Assembly: GCA_964019165.1 (NCBI GenBank)
Contig: OZ025275.1
Location: 558,001-622,000, forward strand
Direction: 5' to 3'
Source of the DNA: Mastigias papua
Lineage: Eukaryota > Cnidaria > Scyphozoa > Rhizostomeae > Mastigiidae
DNA: 64,000 nucleotides
This document shows positions 24,785 through 46,115 of the stretch, piece after piece (within the stretch, counting starts at the first letter, position 1; the number at the start of each line of letters is the position of its first letter). The position numbers and the translations under genes are program-made. The notes beneath the pieces are model-generated. The model did not search any database, had not been told where the DNA came from, and saw only the letters and a program-made list of their open reading frames with translations.

Positions 24785-26189
24785 GCCAAAAAGTAAGGCT
24801 ATAGCCTTGGTATTTTGCTCAAAAATGACCAAATTTGAAATTGATTGATTTTGATTGCAGATTGAAAAGTGATGAAAATGAGCCATTTTTGGCCAAAAAG
24901 TAAGGCTATAGCCTTGGTATTTTGCTCAAACATGACCAAATGTGAAATTGATTGATTTTGATTGCAGATTGAAATGTGATGAACATGAGCCATTTTTGGC
25001 CAAAAAGTAAGGCTATAGCCTTGGTATTTTGCTCAAAAATGACCAAATTTGAAATTGATTGATTTTGATTGCAGATTGAAAAGTGATGAAAATGAGCCAT
25101 TTTTGGCCAAAAAGTAAGGCTATAGCCTTGGTATTTTGCTCAAAAATGACCAAATTTGAAATTGATTGATTTTGATTGCAGATTGAAAAGTGATGAAAAT
25201 GAGCCATTTTTGGCCAAAAAGTAAGGCTATAGCCTTGGTATTTTGCTCAAAAATGACCAAATTTGAAATTGATTGATTTTGATTGCAGATTGAAAAGTGA
25301 TGAAAATGAGCCATTTTTGGCCAAAAAGTAAGGCTATAGCCTTGGTATTTTGCTCAAAAATGACCAAATTTGAAATTGATTGATTTTGATTGCAGATTGA
25401 AAAGTGATGAAAATGAGCCATGTTTGGCCAAAAAGTAAGGCTATAGCCTTGGTATTTTGCTCAAAAATGACCAAATTTGAAATTGATTGATTTTGATTGC
25501 AGATTGAAAAGTGATGAAAATGAGCGATTTTTGGCCAAAAAGTAAGGCTATAGCCTTGGTATTTTGCTCAAAAATGACCAAATTTGAAATTGACTGATTT
25601 TGATTGCAGATTGAAAAGTGATGAAAATGAGCCATTTTTGGCCAAAAAGTAAGGCTATAGCCTTGGTATTTTGCTCAAAAATGACCAAATTTGAAATTGA
25701 TTGATTTTGATTGCAGATTGAAAAGTGATGAAAATGAGCCATTTTTGGCCAAAAAGTAAGGCTATAGCCTTGGTATTTTGCTCAAAAATGACCAAATTTG
25801 AAATTGATTGATTTTGATTGCAGATTGAAAAGTGATGAAAATGAGCCATTTTTGGCCAAAAAGTAAGGCTATAGCCTTGGTATTTTGCTCAAAAATGACC
25901 AAATTTGAAATTGATTGATTTTGATTGCAGATTGAAAAGTGATGAAAATGAGCCATTTTTGGCCAAAAAGTAAGGCTATAGCCTTGGTATTTTGCTCCAA
26001 AATGACCAAATTTGAAATTGATTGATTTTGATTGCAGATTGAAAAGTGATGAAAATGAGCCATTTTTGGCCAAAAAGTAAGGCTATAGCCTTGGTATTTT
26101 GCTCAAAAATGACCAAATTTGAAATTGATTGATTTTGATTGCAGATTGAAAAGTGATGAAAATGAGCCATGTTTGGCCAAAAAGTAAGG

Positions 26190-28115
26190 CTATAGCCTTG
26201 GTATTTTGCTCAAAAATGACCAAATTTGAAATGGATTGATTTTGATTGCAGATTGAAAAGTGATGAAAATGAGCCATTTTTGGCCAAAAAGTAAGGCTAT
26301 AGCCTTGGTATTTTGCTCAAAAATGACCAAATTTGAAATTGATTGATTTTGATTGCAGATTGAAAAGTGATGAAAATGAGGCATTTGTGGCCACAAAGTA
26401 AGGCTATAGCCTTGGTATTTTGCTCAAAACTGACCAAATTTGAAATTGATTGATTTTGATTGCAGATTGAAAAGTGATGAAAATGAGCCATGTTTGGCCA
26501 AAAAGTAAGGCTATAGCCTTGGTATTTTGCTCAAAAATGACCAAATTTGAAATTGATTGATTTTGATTGCAGATTGAAAAGTGATGAAAATGAGCCATTT
26601 TTGGCCAAAAAGTAAGGCTATAGCCTTGGTATTTTGCTCAAAAATGACCACATTTGAAATTGATTGATTTTGATTGCAGATTGAAAAGTGATGAAAATGA
26701 GGCATTTGTGGCCAAAAAGTAAGGCTATAGCCTTGGTATTTTGCTCAAAAATGACCAAATTTGAAATTGATTGATTTTGATTGCAGATTGAAAAGTGATG
26801 AAAATGAGCCATGTTTGGCCAAAAAGTAAGGCTATAGCCTTGGTATTTTGCTCAAAAATGACCAAATTTGAAATTGATTGATTTTGATTGCAGATTGACA
26901 AGTGATGAAAATGAGCCATTTTTGGCCAAAAAGTAAGGCTATAGCCTTGGTATTTTGCTCAAAAATGACCAAATTTGAAATTGATTGATTTTGATTGCAG
27001 ATTGAAAAGTGATGAAAATGAGCCATGTTTGGCCAAAAAGTAAGGCTATAGCCTTGGTATTTTGCTCAAAAATGACCAAATTTGAAATTGATTGATTTTG
27101 ATTGCAGATTGAAAAGTGATGAAAATGAGCAACTTTTGGCCAAAAAGTAAGGCTATAGCCTTGGTATTTTGCTCAAAAATGACCAAATTTGAAATTGATT
27201 GATTTTGATTGCAGATTGAAAAGTGATGAAAATGAGCCATTTTTGGCCAAAAAGTAAGGCTATAGCCTTGGTATTTTGCTCAAAAATGACCAAATTTGAA
27301 ATTGATTGATTTTGATTGCAGATTGAAAAGTGATGAAAATGAGGCATTTGTGGCCACAAAGTAAGGCTATAGCCTTGGTATTTTGCTCAAAACTGACCAA
27401 ATTTGAAATTGATTGATTTTGATTGCAGATTGAAAAGTGATGAAAATGAGCCATGTTTGGCCAAAAAGTAAGGCTATAGCCTTGGTATTTTGCTCAAAAA
27501 TGACCAAATTTGAAATTGATTGAGTTTGATTGCAGATTGAAAAGTGATGAAAATGAGCCATTTTTGGCCAAAAAGTAAGGCTATAGCCTTGGTATTTTGC
27601 TCAAAAATGACCACATTTGAAATTGATTGATTTTGATTGCAGATTGAAAAGTGATGAAAATGAGGCATTTGTGGCCAAAAAGTAAGGCTATAGCCTTGGT
27701 ATTTTGCTCAAAAATGACCAAATTTGAAATTGATTGATTTTGATTGCAGATTGAAAAGTGATGAAAATGAGCCATGTTTGGCCAAAAAGTAAGGCTATAG
27801 CCTTGGTATTTTGCTCAAAAATGACCAAATTTGAAATTGATTGATTTTGATTGCAGATTGACAAGTGATGAAAATGAGCCATTTTTGGCCAAAAAGTAAG
27901 GCTATAGCCTTGGTATTTTGCTCAAAAATGACCAAATTTGAAATTGATTGATTTTGATTGCAGATTGAAAAGTGATGAAAATGAGCCATGTTTGGCCAAA
28001 AAGTAAGGCTATAGCCTTGGTATTTTGCTCAAAAATGACCAAATTTGAAATTGATTGATTTTGATTGCAGATTGAAAAGTGATGAAAATGAGCAACTTTT
28101 GGCCAAAAAGTAAGG
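26190..28115. repeat. Higher-order repeat: 9-monomer block (963 bp) twice
   Basis: The monomer series 26190–27152 recurs at 27153–28115. Matching variants include GGCATTTGTGGCCACAAAG at the start, CAAAACTGACC, ACCACATTTG, GATTGACAAGTG and GCAACTTTTGG, all in the same order at exactly 963 bp (9 x 107). Part of the same series reappears near 29186–29720. This is the clearest higher-order unit in the array. Confidence 0.8.
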
Positions 28116-30903
28116 CTATAGCCTTGGTATTTTGCTCAAAAATGACCAAATTTGAAATTGATTGATTTTGATTGCAGATTGAAAAGTGATGAAAATGAGC
28201 CATTTGTGGCCAAAAAGTAAGGCTATAGCCTTGGTATTTTGCTCAAAAATGACCAAATTTGAAATGGATTGATTTTGATTGCAGATTGAAAAGTGATGAA
28301 AATGAGCCATTTTTGGCCAAAAAGTAAGGCTATAGCCTTGGTATTTTGCTCAAAAATGACCAAATTTGAAATTGATTGATTTTGATTGCAGATTGAAAAG
28401 TGATGAAAATGAGCCATTTTTGGCCAAAAAGTAAGGCTATAGCCTTGGTATTTTGCTCCAAAATGACCAAATTTGAAATTGATTGATTTTGATTGCAGAT
28501 TGAAAAGTGATGAAAATGAGCCATTTTTGGCCAAAAAGTAAGGCTATAGCCTTGGTATTTTGCTCAAAAATGACCAAATTTGAAATTGATTGATTTTGAT
28601 TGCAGATTGACAAGTGATGAAAATGAGCCATTTTTGGCCAAAAAGTAAGGCTATAGCCTTGGTATTTTGCTCAAAAATGACCAAATTTGAAATTGATTGA
28701 TTTTGATTGCAGATTGAAAAGTGATGAAAATGAGCCATTTTTGGCCAAAAAGTAAGGCTATAGCCTTGGTATTTTGCTCAAAAATGACCAAATTTGAAAT
28801 GGATTGATTTTGATTGCAGATTGAAAAGTGATGAAAATGAGCCATTTTTGGCCAAAAAGTAAGGCTATAGCCTTGGTATTTTGCTCAAAAATGACCAAAT
28901 TTGAAATTGATTGATTTTGATTGCAGATTGACAAGTGATGAAAATGAGCCATTTTTGGCCAAAAAGTAAGGCTATAGCCTTGGTATTTTGCTCAAAAATG
29001 ACCAAATTTGAAATTGATTGATTTTGATTGCAGATTGAAAAGTGATGAAAATGAGCCATTTTTGGCCAAAAAGTAAGGCTATAGCCTTGGTATTTTGCTC
29101 AAAAATGACCAAATTTGAAATTGATTGATTTTGATTGCAGATTGAAAAGTGATGAAAATGAGCCATTTTTGGCCAAAAAGTAAGGCTATAGCCTTGGTAT
29201 TTTGCTCAAAAATGACCAAATTTGAAATTGATTGATTTTGATTGCAGATTGAAAAGTGATGAAAATGAGGCATTTGTGGCCAAAAAGTACGGCTATAGCC
29301 TTGGTATTTTGCTCAAAAATGACCAAATTTGAAATTGATTGATTTTGATTGCAGATTGAAAAGTGATGAAAATGAGCCATGTTTGGCCAAAAAGTAAGGC
29401 TATAGCCTTGGTATTTTGCTCAAAAATGACCAAATTTGAAATTGATTGATTTTGATTGCAGATTGACAAGTGATGAAAATGAGCCATTTTTGGCCAAAAA
29501 GTAAGGCTATAGCCTTGGTATTTTGCTCAAAAATGACCAAATTTGAAATTGATTGATTTTGATTGCAGATTGAAAAGTGATGAAAATGAGCCATGTTTGG
29601 CCAAAAAGTAAGGCTATAGCCTTGGTATTTTGCTCAAAAATGACCAAATTTGAAATTGATTGATTTTGATTGCAGATTGAAAAGTGATGAAAATGAGCAA
29701 CTTTTGGCCAAAAAGTAAGGCTATAGCCTTGGTATTTTGCTCAAAAATGACCAAATTTGAAATTGATTGATTTTGATTGCAGATTGAAAAGTGATGAAAA
29801 TGAGCCATTTGTGGCCAAAAAGTAAGGCTATAGCCTTGGTATTTTGCTCAAAAATGACCAAATTTGAAATGGATTGATTTTGATTGCAGATTGAAAAGTG
29901 ATGAAAATGAGCCATTTTTGGCCAAAAAGTAAGGCTATAGCCTTGGTATTTTGCTCAAAAATGACCAAATTTGAAATTGATTGATTTTGATTGCAGATTG
30001 AAAAGTGATGAAAATGAGCCATTTTTGGCCAAAAAGTAAGGCTATAGCCTTGGTACTTTGCTCAAAAATGACCAAATTTGAAATTGATTGATTTTGATTG
30101 CAGATTGAAAAGTGATGAAAATGAGCCATTTTTGGCCAAAAAGTAAGGCTATAGCCTTGGTATTTTGCTCAAAAATGACCAAATTTGAAATTGATTGATT
30201 TTGATTGCAGATTGAAAAGTGATGAAAATGAGCCATTTTTGGCCAAAAAGTAAGGCTATAGCCTTGGTATTTTGCTCAAAAATGACCAAATTTGAAATTG
30301 ATTGATTTTGATTGCAGATTGAAAAGTGATGAAAATGAGCCATTTTTGGCCAAAAAGTAAGGCTATAGCCTTGGTATTTTGCTCAAAAATGACCAAATTT
30401 GAAATTGATTGATTTTGATTGCAGATTGAAAAGTGATGAAAATGAGCCATTTTTGGCCAAAAAGTAAGGCTATAGCCTTGGTATTTTGCTCAAAAATGAC
30501 CAAATTTGAAATTGATTGATTTTGATTGCAGATTGAAAAGTGATGAAAATGAGCCATTTTTGGCCAAAAAGTAAGGCTATAGCCTTGGTATTTTGCTCAA
30601 AAATGACCAAATTTGAAATTGATTGATTTTGATTGCAGATTGAAAAGTGATGAAAATGAGCCATTTTTGGCCAAAAAGTAAGGCTATAGCCTTGGTATTT
30701 TGCTCAAAAATGACCAAATTTGAAATTGATTGATTTTGATTGCAGATTGAAAAGTGATGAAAATGAGCCATTTTTGGCCAAAAAGTAAGGCTATAGCCTT
30801 GGTATTTTGCTCAAAAATGACCAAATTTGAAATTGATTGATTTTGATTGCAGATTGAAAAGTGATGAAAATGAGCCATTTTTGGCCAAAAAGTAAGGCTA
30901 TAG

Positions 30904-31005
30904 GCGTGATTTTGGTGAGGAGAAATGATCCAAATGTAAAGTAAAGCATTGTGATTGCACATTGAAAAGTGACGCAAATGAGCCAATGGCGGGCAAAAAG
31001 GTGTT
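30904..31005. repeat. Diverged edge monomer of the satellite
   Basis: After the last good copy, sequence still aligns to the monomer with many changes: GTGATTGCACATTGAAAAGTGACG and GAGCCAATGGCGGGCAAAAAG correspond to GATTGCAGATTGAAAAGTGATG and GAGCCATTTTTGGCCAAAAAG. Highly diverged edge units beside homogeneous inner units are expected from homogenisation by unequal crossing over. Confidence 0.7.
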
Positions 31006-31524
31006 CGACAATATTTAGCCGTGGTGGAAAATGGTGGTAAGCTGAGCGTGTCATGTAAATGATTTAAATAATAAGGTGGATGATCATGAAAGGCTTAGAG
31101 GTAGTAGTGTTAAAAGTGAATTTGTTAGGAGTATGCTTTTAAGTGAATACTGTTTTCGGGATTATATTGGAGAAGGGAGGCGAATGAGTGGTGACTTTAA
31201 GTGGTTACTGAATGTTATCTAAGGTCTTTAGTTGTATGCGTAACAGATAGCTAAATCAGGAGTGGCTTGGTTCGTGGCTTTTTTACAGCAGACTGATGTT
31301 ATTGCTATGGTTGAGAGTATTGATACAATACGAAGACCAAAATATGATAGGAAGGGTTTATTCAATAATTAATAGCAGAATGGAATGTTACATCATATAA
31401 AGTAGAATGATGTCATATCCGGTACCTGACTGAATGAGTTCTATCGGAACGAAGGCATTGTCGGACTTGATAACAAGGTATCTTGCTCTAAAGGCTCAAC
31501 CAGTGTCCTCTTTGATAAAGGTCG
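31006..31524. other. Spacer between the satellite and the GPS1 3' end
   Basis: About 520 bp separate the satellite from the GPS1 stop codon. The minus strand has an AATAAA (forward TTTATT at 31357–31362), 163 bp after the stop, a plausible poly(A) signal for GPS1. No gene was recognised. Confidence 0.5.
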
Positions 31525-41278
<9,754 letters not shown>

Positions 41279-42379
41279 TCTGCGTAAGAATATCCTTTAA
41301 AGTGGTCAAATTGCTTCAATTCGCAAAGTAGCAAGTTACAAGGTAAATGTAGGCCATCTTGTGAAAACCTGTGTTTAATTGACCTTGAAACGAGGCAAGT
41401 GCTATATGCCGTCTTTGCGATGATAACATGACCCACGAATCTCAAAAGCTTTAAGATCAGCTAGAGGCCCATAGCGAGATGTGTTATACCCGTGGTCATA
41501 CCCACCTGGAAATTCTAGTCCTGGAACAATTTTTTTCTGTCTTATGATTTTTAGTCCACATCATAACTTTCACAGATATGAACAATAGGTGTCAGCGATA
41601 CTAGAAGTGTATTGAAAAGTGTAGCCTGTGCTATTAATCAGAAACGCATCCAGCCATCGGATGCAATGCTCATGTCGTTGGCAAATTTTTGCTTCACACC
41701 CAGCAGCACCAAGTTCGTGGTGACCCTTATCAATGATCTGATCGAACTAATAACAATCTTAGGCTGAGGTTGAGGTCCTGGGGGGTGCAGACCCACTCGG
41801 TTGGGAAGAAACCCATTTCATTCGGGCTAGTTCTTCTGAAAGAACAGCAGTTTTTCCCGAACAGAGGTGCAGCTCAATACGGCTAAACAACAACTCATTC
41901 GGGCAACAGATCAATTATTCGGGCAAACAGCTTGCAACCCTCAAATTTAAGGCCCCCCTACGTCCATGATCACAATCAATTAACATATTGTTCTTCCTTG
42001 TAGAGCTGATACTATGGAAGCTAACAACCTTAGATATTTGTCATTCAGACAAATCCCCATTCTTGACGGAGAAGGCATGCCTGAGATCACAAATCTCTGT
42101 TGCATTTTGCCAGGAAATTTGAATAGAAAAGACTGCAGGAGGAAGACCAGTAATGGTTCACAAGGTCGCTTGTGTTGCATTTTGTTTCTTAATGCTACCG
42201 TCTTAGTAATTAATAGAGTCTATGTATAGTAGAATTAGACGTTTGGAGACAAAAAAGCAGCTAAAAGTAATTAATACATATACAAGAAAATGCGCTTAAT
42301 AAAATATGGCAAATATCATATTGTTAAATGTACTTCTTCATAACTTTAGTAGCAAATGGAATAGATCTTCCAACAAGAA
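41279..42379. other. Intergenic region between GPS1 and the minus-strand SGNH gene
   Basis: Contains the GPS1 promoter side and the 3' flank of the SGNH-like gene. Repeated CATTCGGGC/ATTCGGGCAA words occur at 41818–41926, a small degenerate repeat. A 71-codon plus frame at 42014 is unrecognised and judged to be chance. No RNA gene was seen. Confidence 0.45.
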
Positions 42380-43891
42380 TCAGTCTATAATAATGGCACA
42401 TAAATTACAACCCCCCGTCTCTGTGTAAACATCTAGTGTATGCATCCCTTTGGGGGCAGCCCCCAATTCGATTGTATTTGTTCCAGCTTTTTTCTTTTCA
42501 GATGTATCTGCACGAACGACTGCCTCATTTGATGTTCCTTCATCTAAAGTGAATTTCACTCGCCCTCCAAAGTATTTATTACGGACGGTTACAGAAATCT
42601 GTGACAGTGGTACTGATCCTCCATTTACATGAAATTGTATTTTTAGTGACTTCCCAGGGTATTGTGTAATGTAGCCCCCTGTAGAGTCATACCGTTCCTC
42701 TGGGGCTGATTCCCAGAGAGATTCATTAAGAAGTGTAAAGCCTTCATTTTTCATAACTTTCAAGCTTTCCAAAGAATGATGTGGTGGATTTTCAGGACCA
42801 GGGCTAACTGTTGTAAAGCATGTTGATGCATCATTTAAGTCATTTTTTGTCATATAAATTGGTTCTGGAATATCCAAATGAATCCCACTATCTTGATACT
42901 CGGAGAATCGTTGAAAAGCTGTGCCTGATGTCTGGAAAGCTTGTCCTATATTTCCAGCGAAAAAGGGCTTTGTTTTTCTGTCATGTAATGTCTCTAATAT
43001 AACTCTTTTGAAGTAGCTAATGAGCATGTATGAAATTTGTGCATGGCCTATAACCTTTGGATGATTTTTTGTAAACAATTTTTCCAACATTTTCCTTGAA
43101 TCAAATTTCTTGCAAGAACACAAAGCTCGTTCCCACCTAATTGATGTCGTAAAATAATGCTTTGCGAACCTATCAACAACTTTGGCCTCGTCCTCATGTC
43201 GTTTGCATTTGTTTACGCGACCAGTTGCTAACTTACTTTTGCTGGCGAAGTTTACAAACGTCAAACCAGGGCTTGATTTCATCGACAGAGCATCTCTGGC
43301 AAACCTTTCTACAGCTTTCTCGTATTGTATCGAGTCAGGGTCATTAATGGCAAATTCCCACGTGACATAATCAAATTCCTCCTTCACGTTGACATACTCT
43401 TGCCAACAGTGTCCAAAGTACGTTGTTCCAACCCCTCCTACAGCAACAACTGTTGTTTTCATCCGACTTCTGGTGAGAGTACCAACTGCTGTATTCCACC
43501 AATCAGCCAGGGCGTAATGATAAGTTAGCTTGAGATTATTGCTGCCAAGATCAGCTCCTATGGTAGAAGATCCTCCTAGCACGAAAACATTAACATCCTT
43601 GTTGCTTAATGCTGATTGGACCATTCTAGCAATGCTTTTCCGTGTGTTTTTACCATCAACAGCAATGCCATTTCCAAGACACCTCTCGTCAAGCAGCAAC
43701 GAATTTATGTCTGGAAAGTTGTTTTTATAGGTCCAAATTGACGGAATATCCCTCGAAACGGAATCAATTAGTTGGTCTAATTGTGTTTGTGTTGCCACAT
43801 TTGTGGCTAGAAGTGAGATAGAAAATAGCTCAAGTCTTATCAGCAAAGTCCTCCAAATTGAATTCAAAATCATCTTCTTCTTTCTTATCAC
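42380..43891 (-). CDS. Secreted SGNH-hydrolase-like protein, paralog 1 (intronless, 503 aa)
   Basis: A single uninterrupted 503-codon frame. The N-terminus has a hydrophobic stretch after basic residues (about 12–30), compatible with a signal peptide; Met1 is used but Met7 is possible. SGNH-type blocks are visible: FVLGGSSTIGADLG with candidate nucleophile Ser108, a glycine block VAVGGVGTTYFG (149–160), EFAIND with Asn183, and NHPKVIGH with candidate His277. The position before that His is Asn276, where the paralog has Asp. A C-terminal beta-rich module shares DSTGGYIT, VRNKYFGGRV and a Cys-containing TGGCNLCAIII end with the paralog. The family generally comprises serine esterases or acyltransferases, but the substrate here is unknown. 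Its paralog lies 2.2 kb upstream in divergent orientation. Absence of introns contrasts with all neighbours. Confidence 0.85.
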   Translation of the reverse strand: MIRKKKMILNSIWRTLLIRLELFSISLLATNVATQTQLDQLIDSVSRDIPSIWTYKNNFPDINSLLLDERCLGNGIAVDGKNTRKSIARMVQSALSNKDVNVFVLGGSSTIGADLGSNNLKLTYHYALADWWNTAVGTLTRSRMKTTVVAVGGVGTTYFGHCWQEYVNVKEEFDYVTWEFAINDPDSIQYEKAVERFARDALSMKSSPGLTFVNFASKSKLATGRVNKCKRHEDEAKVVDRFAKHYFTTSIRWERALCSCKKFDSRKMLEKLFTKNHPKVIGHAQISYMLISYFKRVILETLHDRKTKPFFAGNIGQAFQTSGTAFQRFSEYQDSGIHLDIPEPIYMTKNDLNDASTCFTTVSPGPENPPHHSLESLKVMKNEGFTLLNESLWESAPEERYDSTGGYITQYPGKSLKIQFHVNGGSVPLSQISVTVRNKYFGGRVKFTLDEGTSNEAVVRADTSEKKKAGTNTIELGAAPKGMHTLDVYTETGGCNLCAIIID

Positions 43892-46115
43892 TTATTCCCT
43901 TTGAATGAAGAGAAGAGTACATTATTGTGATAAGATCTCTAGAGTTTCCTTTACTAAATTGCATTTGCTGGTTGTGGTTAGTATTTCATGCTGAATTTTT
44001 CAAGCGCATTTCAAATGCTCTGAAATAGTAAACATATTGCATTTTTAATATAAAAAGGTAGTTTATATTTCCAAGTCATTAACGTGCTAAATAAAACTTG
44101 TAATTTTTCTACTACGTCTATTTCAATGCCTCATTGTATGTTATTTTGAACTAAGATTTCATCTTTGATGCGCAAACAAGTGATTGTAACAAATGCATCT
44201 TCAAACATACCTAGAAAGCACCCGCAACACCTACTCGTATAAATTCAACTTGAACTGTCAGCCCCAGAATGCTGTCATCCTTCACATTGATTTTCTACTC
44301 AGTTGTGAGCATCCATGGCAGAGCTTAACCGATTAAGCATGTTGTTCAAAAAGCCTTTTGATCTTTCACCATGGATTAGCAGGTACCAAAACTTTGGAAA
44401 GATAATGACAGAAAGATAAGTTAAGATAGATCCAAAACTTACTCTCTTTTGCCAGGTTTAGCAGAACACCTGGCAATTTCAATAATCTCATTGAAGAATT
44501 CAATTTATAATAAATTTGATAGAAGTTTAACTTGAGAAACTGAGACCGCAAATGAAATAATTCGTAAATGGAATAATAATTATACACCTGTTTATTTCCC
44601 AAAATTCTTTCAATTGTTTAAAGCACTTTATTTACACGTATAGCAAGCATCTTTATCTTAATTCTTTAATTAGTGTATCTTAGATCTTAAAATAAAATGC
44701 TTGTTTGTTCTCGCTATCCCATGATCTCTTGAAGAGCAGCTCTGTTTGACTGGATAACTGTGGCTAAAAATATAAAATGAAACATAAGAGAAAAGGAACT
44801 TTTGGTTTGAAATTTTTCTTGATGCGTTGTAATCCCTATATTTGACATCAACTCAGTTACTTTCAGGGGTAGCATCTCTGGGAGTGTTAAAATGTGGCAG
44901 CTTTCAAACTGAAAGTGAAACAATGGAAAGTAAGAAAACACATATTCAAATTTTATGATGCAGATTGAACAAGATATTATGCGTTGTACTTATTGATCAT
45001 TTTTATCTGCAATTTTTGCTTGAATTAGGGGACCTATGCTTTATCTAAGCATAACTATTTTGTAAACAATAAACTTTACTTGATGTCAGTTGGCTTAAGT
45101 TTTTCTTAGGAATTCCGACAGTGAAGTCAAATTGGTCCAAGGTCGTAATTAAAGATGGCTGATGTGAACACAAAGATAGTCACACTTGGCTTTCACTGCC
45201 GTTTAGATTCCTTCCTACCGTCTTAAAAGGTGCCAATTTGGGAGTAAACTCAAATGGCTCCTTTATTATATCGCATCCAAAAAGATACGTACTCATTCCC
45301 AAATTGGTTAGGATCTAGCCGTGCTTGTGAAAAACGCTAAGCCTATCATATCCCTATTGCTGGTAGATGCAAATGGACCCCGGTTCTCGTGTCAACGTGA
45401 GCTTTAGATGCTTTGAGAGAAGAACGTTTGGATAGCCGCATCTGATTTTCAAAGCTGGCAATCAGAGTATAATGCCTGGATCCAAAAATGTTGTTTCATC
45501 AGGTACTCTTCACGGTCGAATGAACATTCTGAAGTTTGGCCTTTCAAGGAAAATTTGAAGTTGAATATGTTACTTACAACAAAGCACAGTAGATCAGTTA
45601 GTAGAGAAGAACAAGGAGAATGATTCAAATTGATAAACTTGGCTTATACTCTGCAATTAAATCCAAAGCTTGTAGGTATTAACTTTACTTTTATATATGT
45701 CAAAACAAGGCAAGCATTGTACAAGTTATAGCACCAACTGCTTTAATATCTCAAAGCTATCGCTACATCTACTCTAGACAGCATATCCCTTCTTATGAGC
45801 TAAATCTTGAGATGATGTGAATGGTGAAGTGAATATGATTCGCGATTACTTCGTGATTAATAAACTTGTTTCAGGTAATGATACAATTGATGTATAGTAA
45901 TACATTGTACAGTAATTGTTCAAATGCTTGAAGGCATACCAGTGTGTTTCGTTAGGGGAAGTAAAGTGTGATATTACGCGTGGTTAGTTGTATTAATTAC
46001 TTTTTGTCTTTTACAGAGAGATTTGAGCAAGCATCTCTTTTCGGAGCAGAAGGAGCATTAGAGCATCCGTTTAGAACACAGTTCCATATTTGACACTTGA
46101 AAGTCTGCTTAGGCA
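43892..46115. other. Shared divergent upstream region of the two SGNH genes
   Basis: 2.2 kb lie between the start codons of two head-to-head paralogs, so both promoters must be here or in 5' exons inside it. No coding exon was recognised. Short minus-strand frames near 44366 and 44714 have no family similarity. A plausible acceptor-like site TCTTTTACAG at 46008–46017 lies about 100 bp before the plus-strand ATG, so a non-coding 5' exon is possible. Confidence 0.4.

Larger units (their letters stand above)
16473..30903. repeat. 107-bp satellite DNA array, about 135 copies
   Basis: A 107-bp monomer repeats head to tail across 14.4 kb with very little divergence, mostly single substitutions. 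Each unit contains two perfect palindromes, TTTTTGGCCAAAAA and AAGGCTATAGCCTT, separated only by GT, then TGGTATTTTGCTC, AAATGACCAAATTTG, AAATTGATTGATTTTGATTG and CAGATTGAAAAGTGATG. Recurrent variants (GCGATTTTTGG, GCAACTTTTGG, GCCATGTTTGG, CAAACATGACC, CAAAACTGACC, AAATGTGAAA) mark subfamilies. The first copy has a broken palindrome (GGGCTATACCC). No CENP-B-box-like motif was seen. The many 64-codon minus-strand frames arise because 107 is not a multiple of three; they are not genes. Centromeric, heterochromatic or simply dispersed status cannot be told from the window. Confidence 0.98.

Noticed and set aside
16473..30903. CRISPR array
   Set aside because: Units are head to tail at 107 bp with no distinct spacers, in a eukaryotic genome with no cas genes.
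16473..30903. CENP-B box in the satellite
   Set aside because: No TTCG....A..CGGG-type motif is present in the monomer.
16603..31054. Dozens of 64-codon minus-strand open frames starting MAHFHHF
   Set aside because: They are one frame window of a 107-bp satellite monomer, repeated in shifting register because 107 is not divisible by three. Substitutions hit all codon positions and there is no start context or splice structure.
42450..43730. Several plus-strand open frames across the first SGNH gene
   Set aside because: Shadow frames antisense to a 503-codon gene with clear family motifs.
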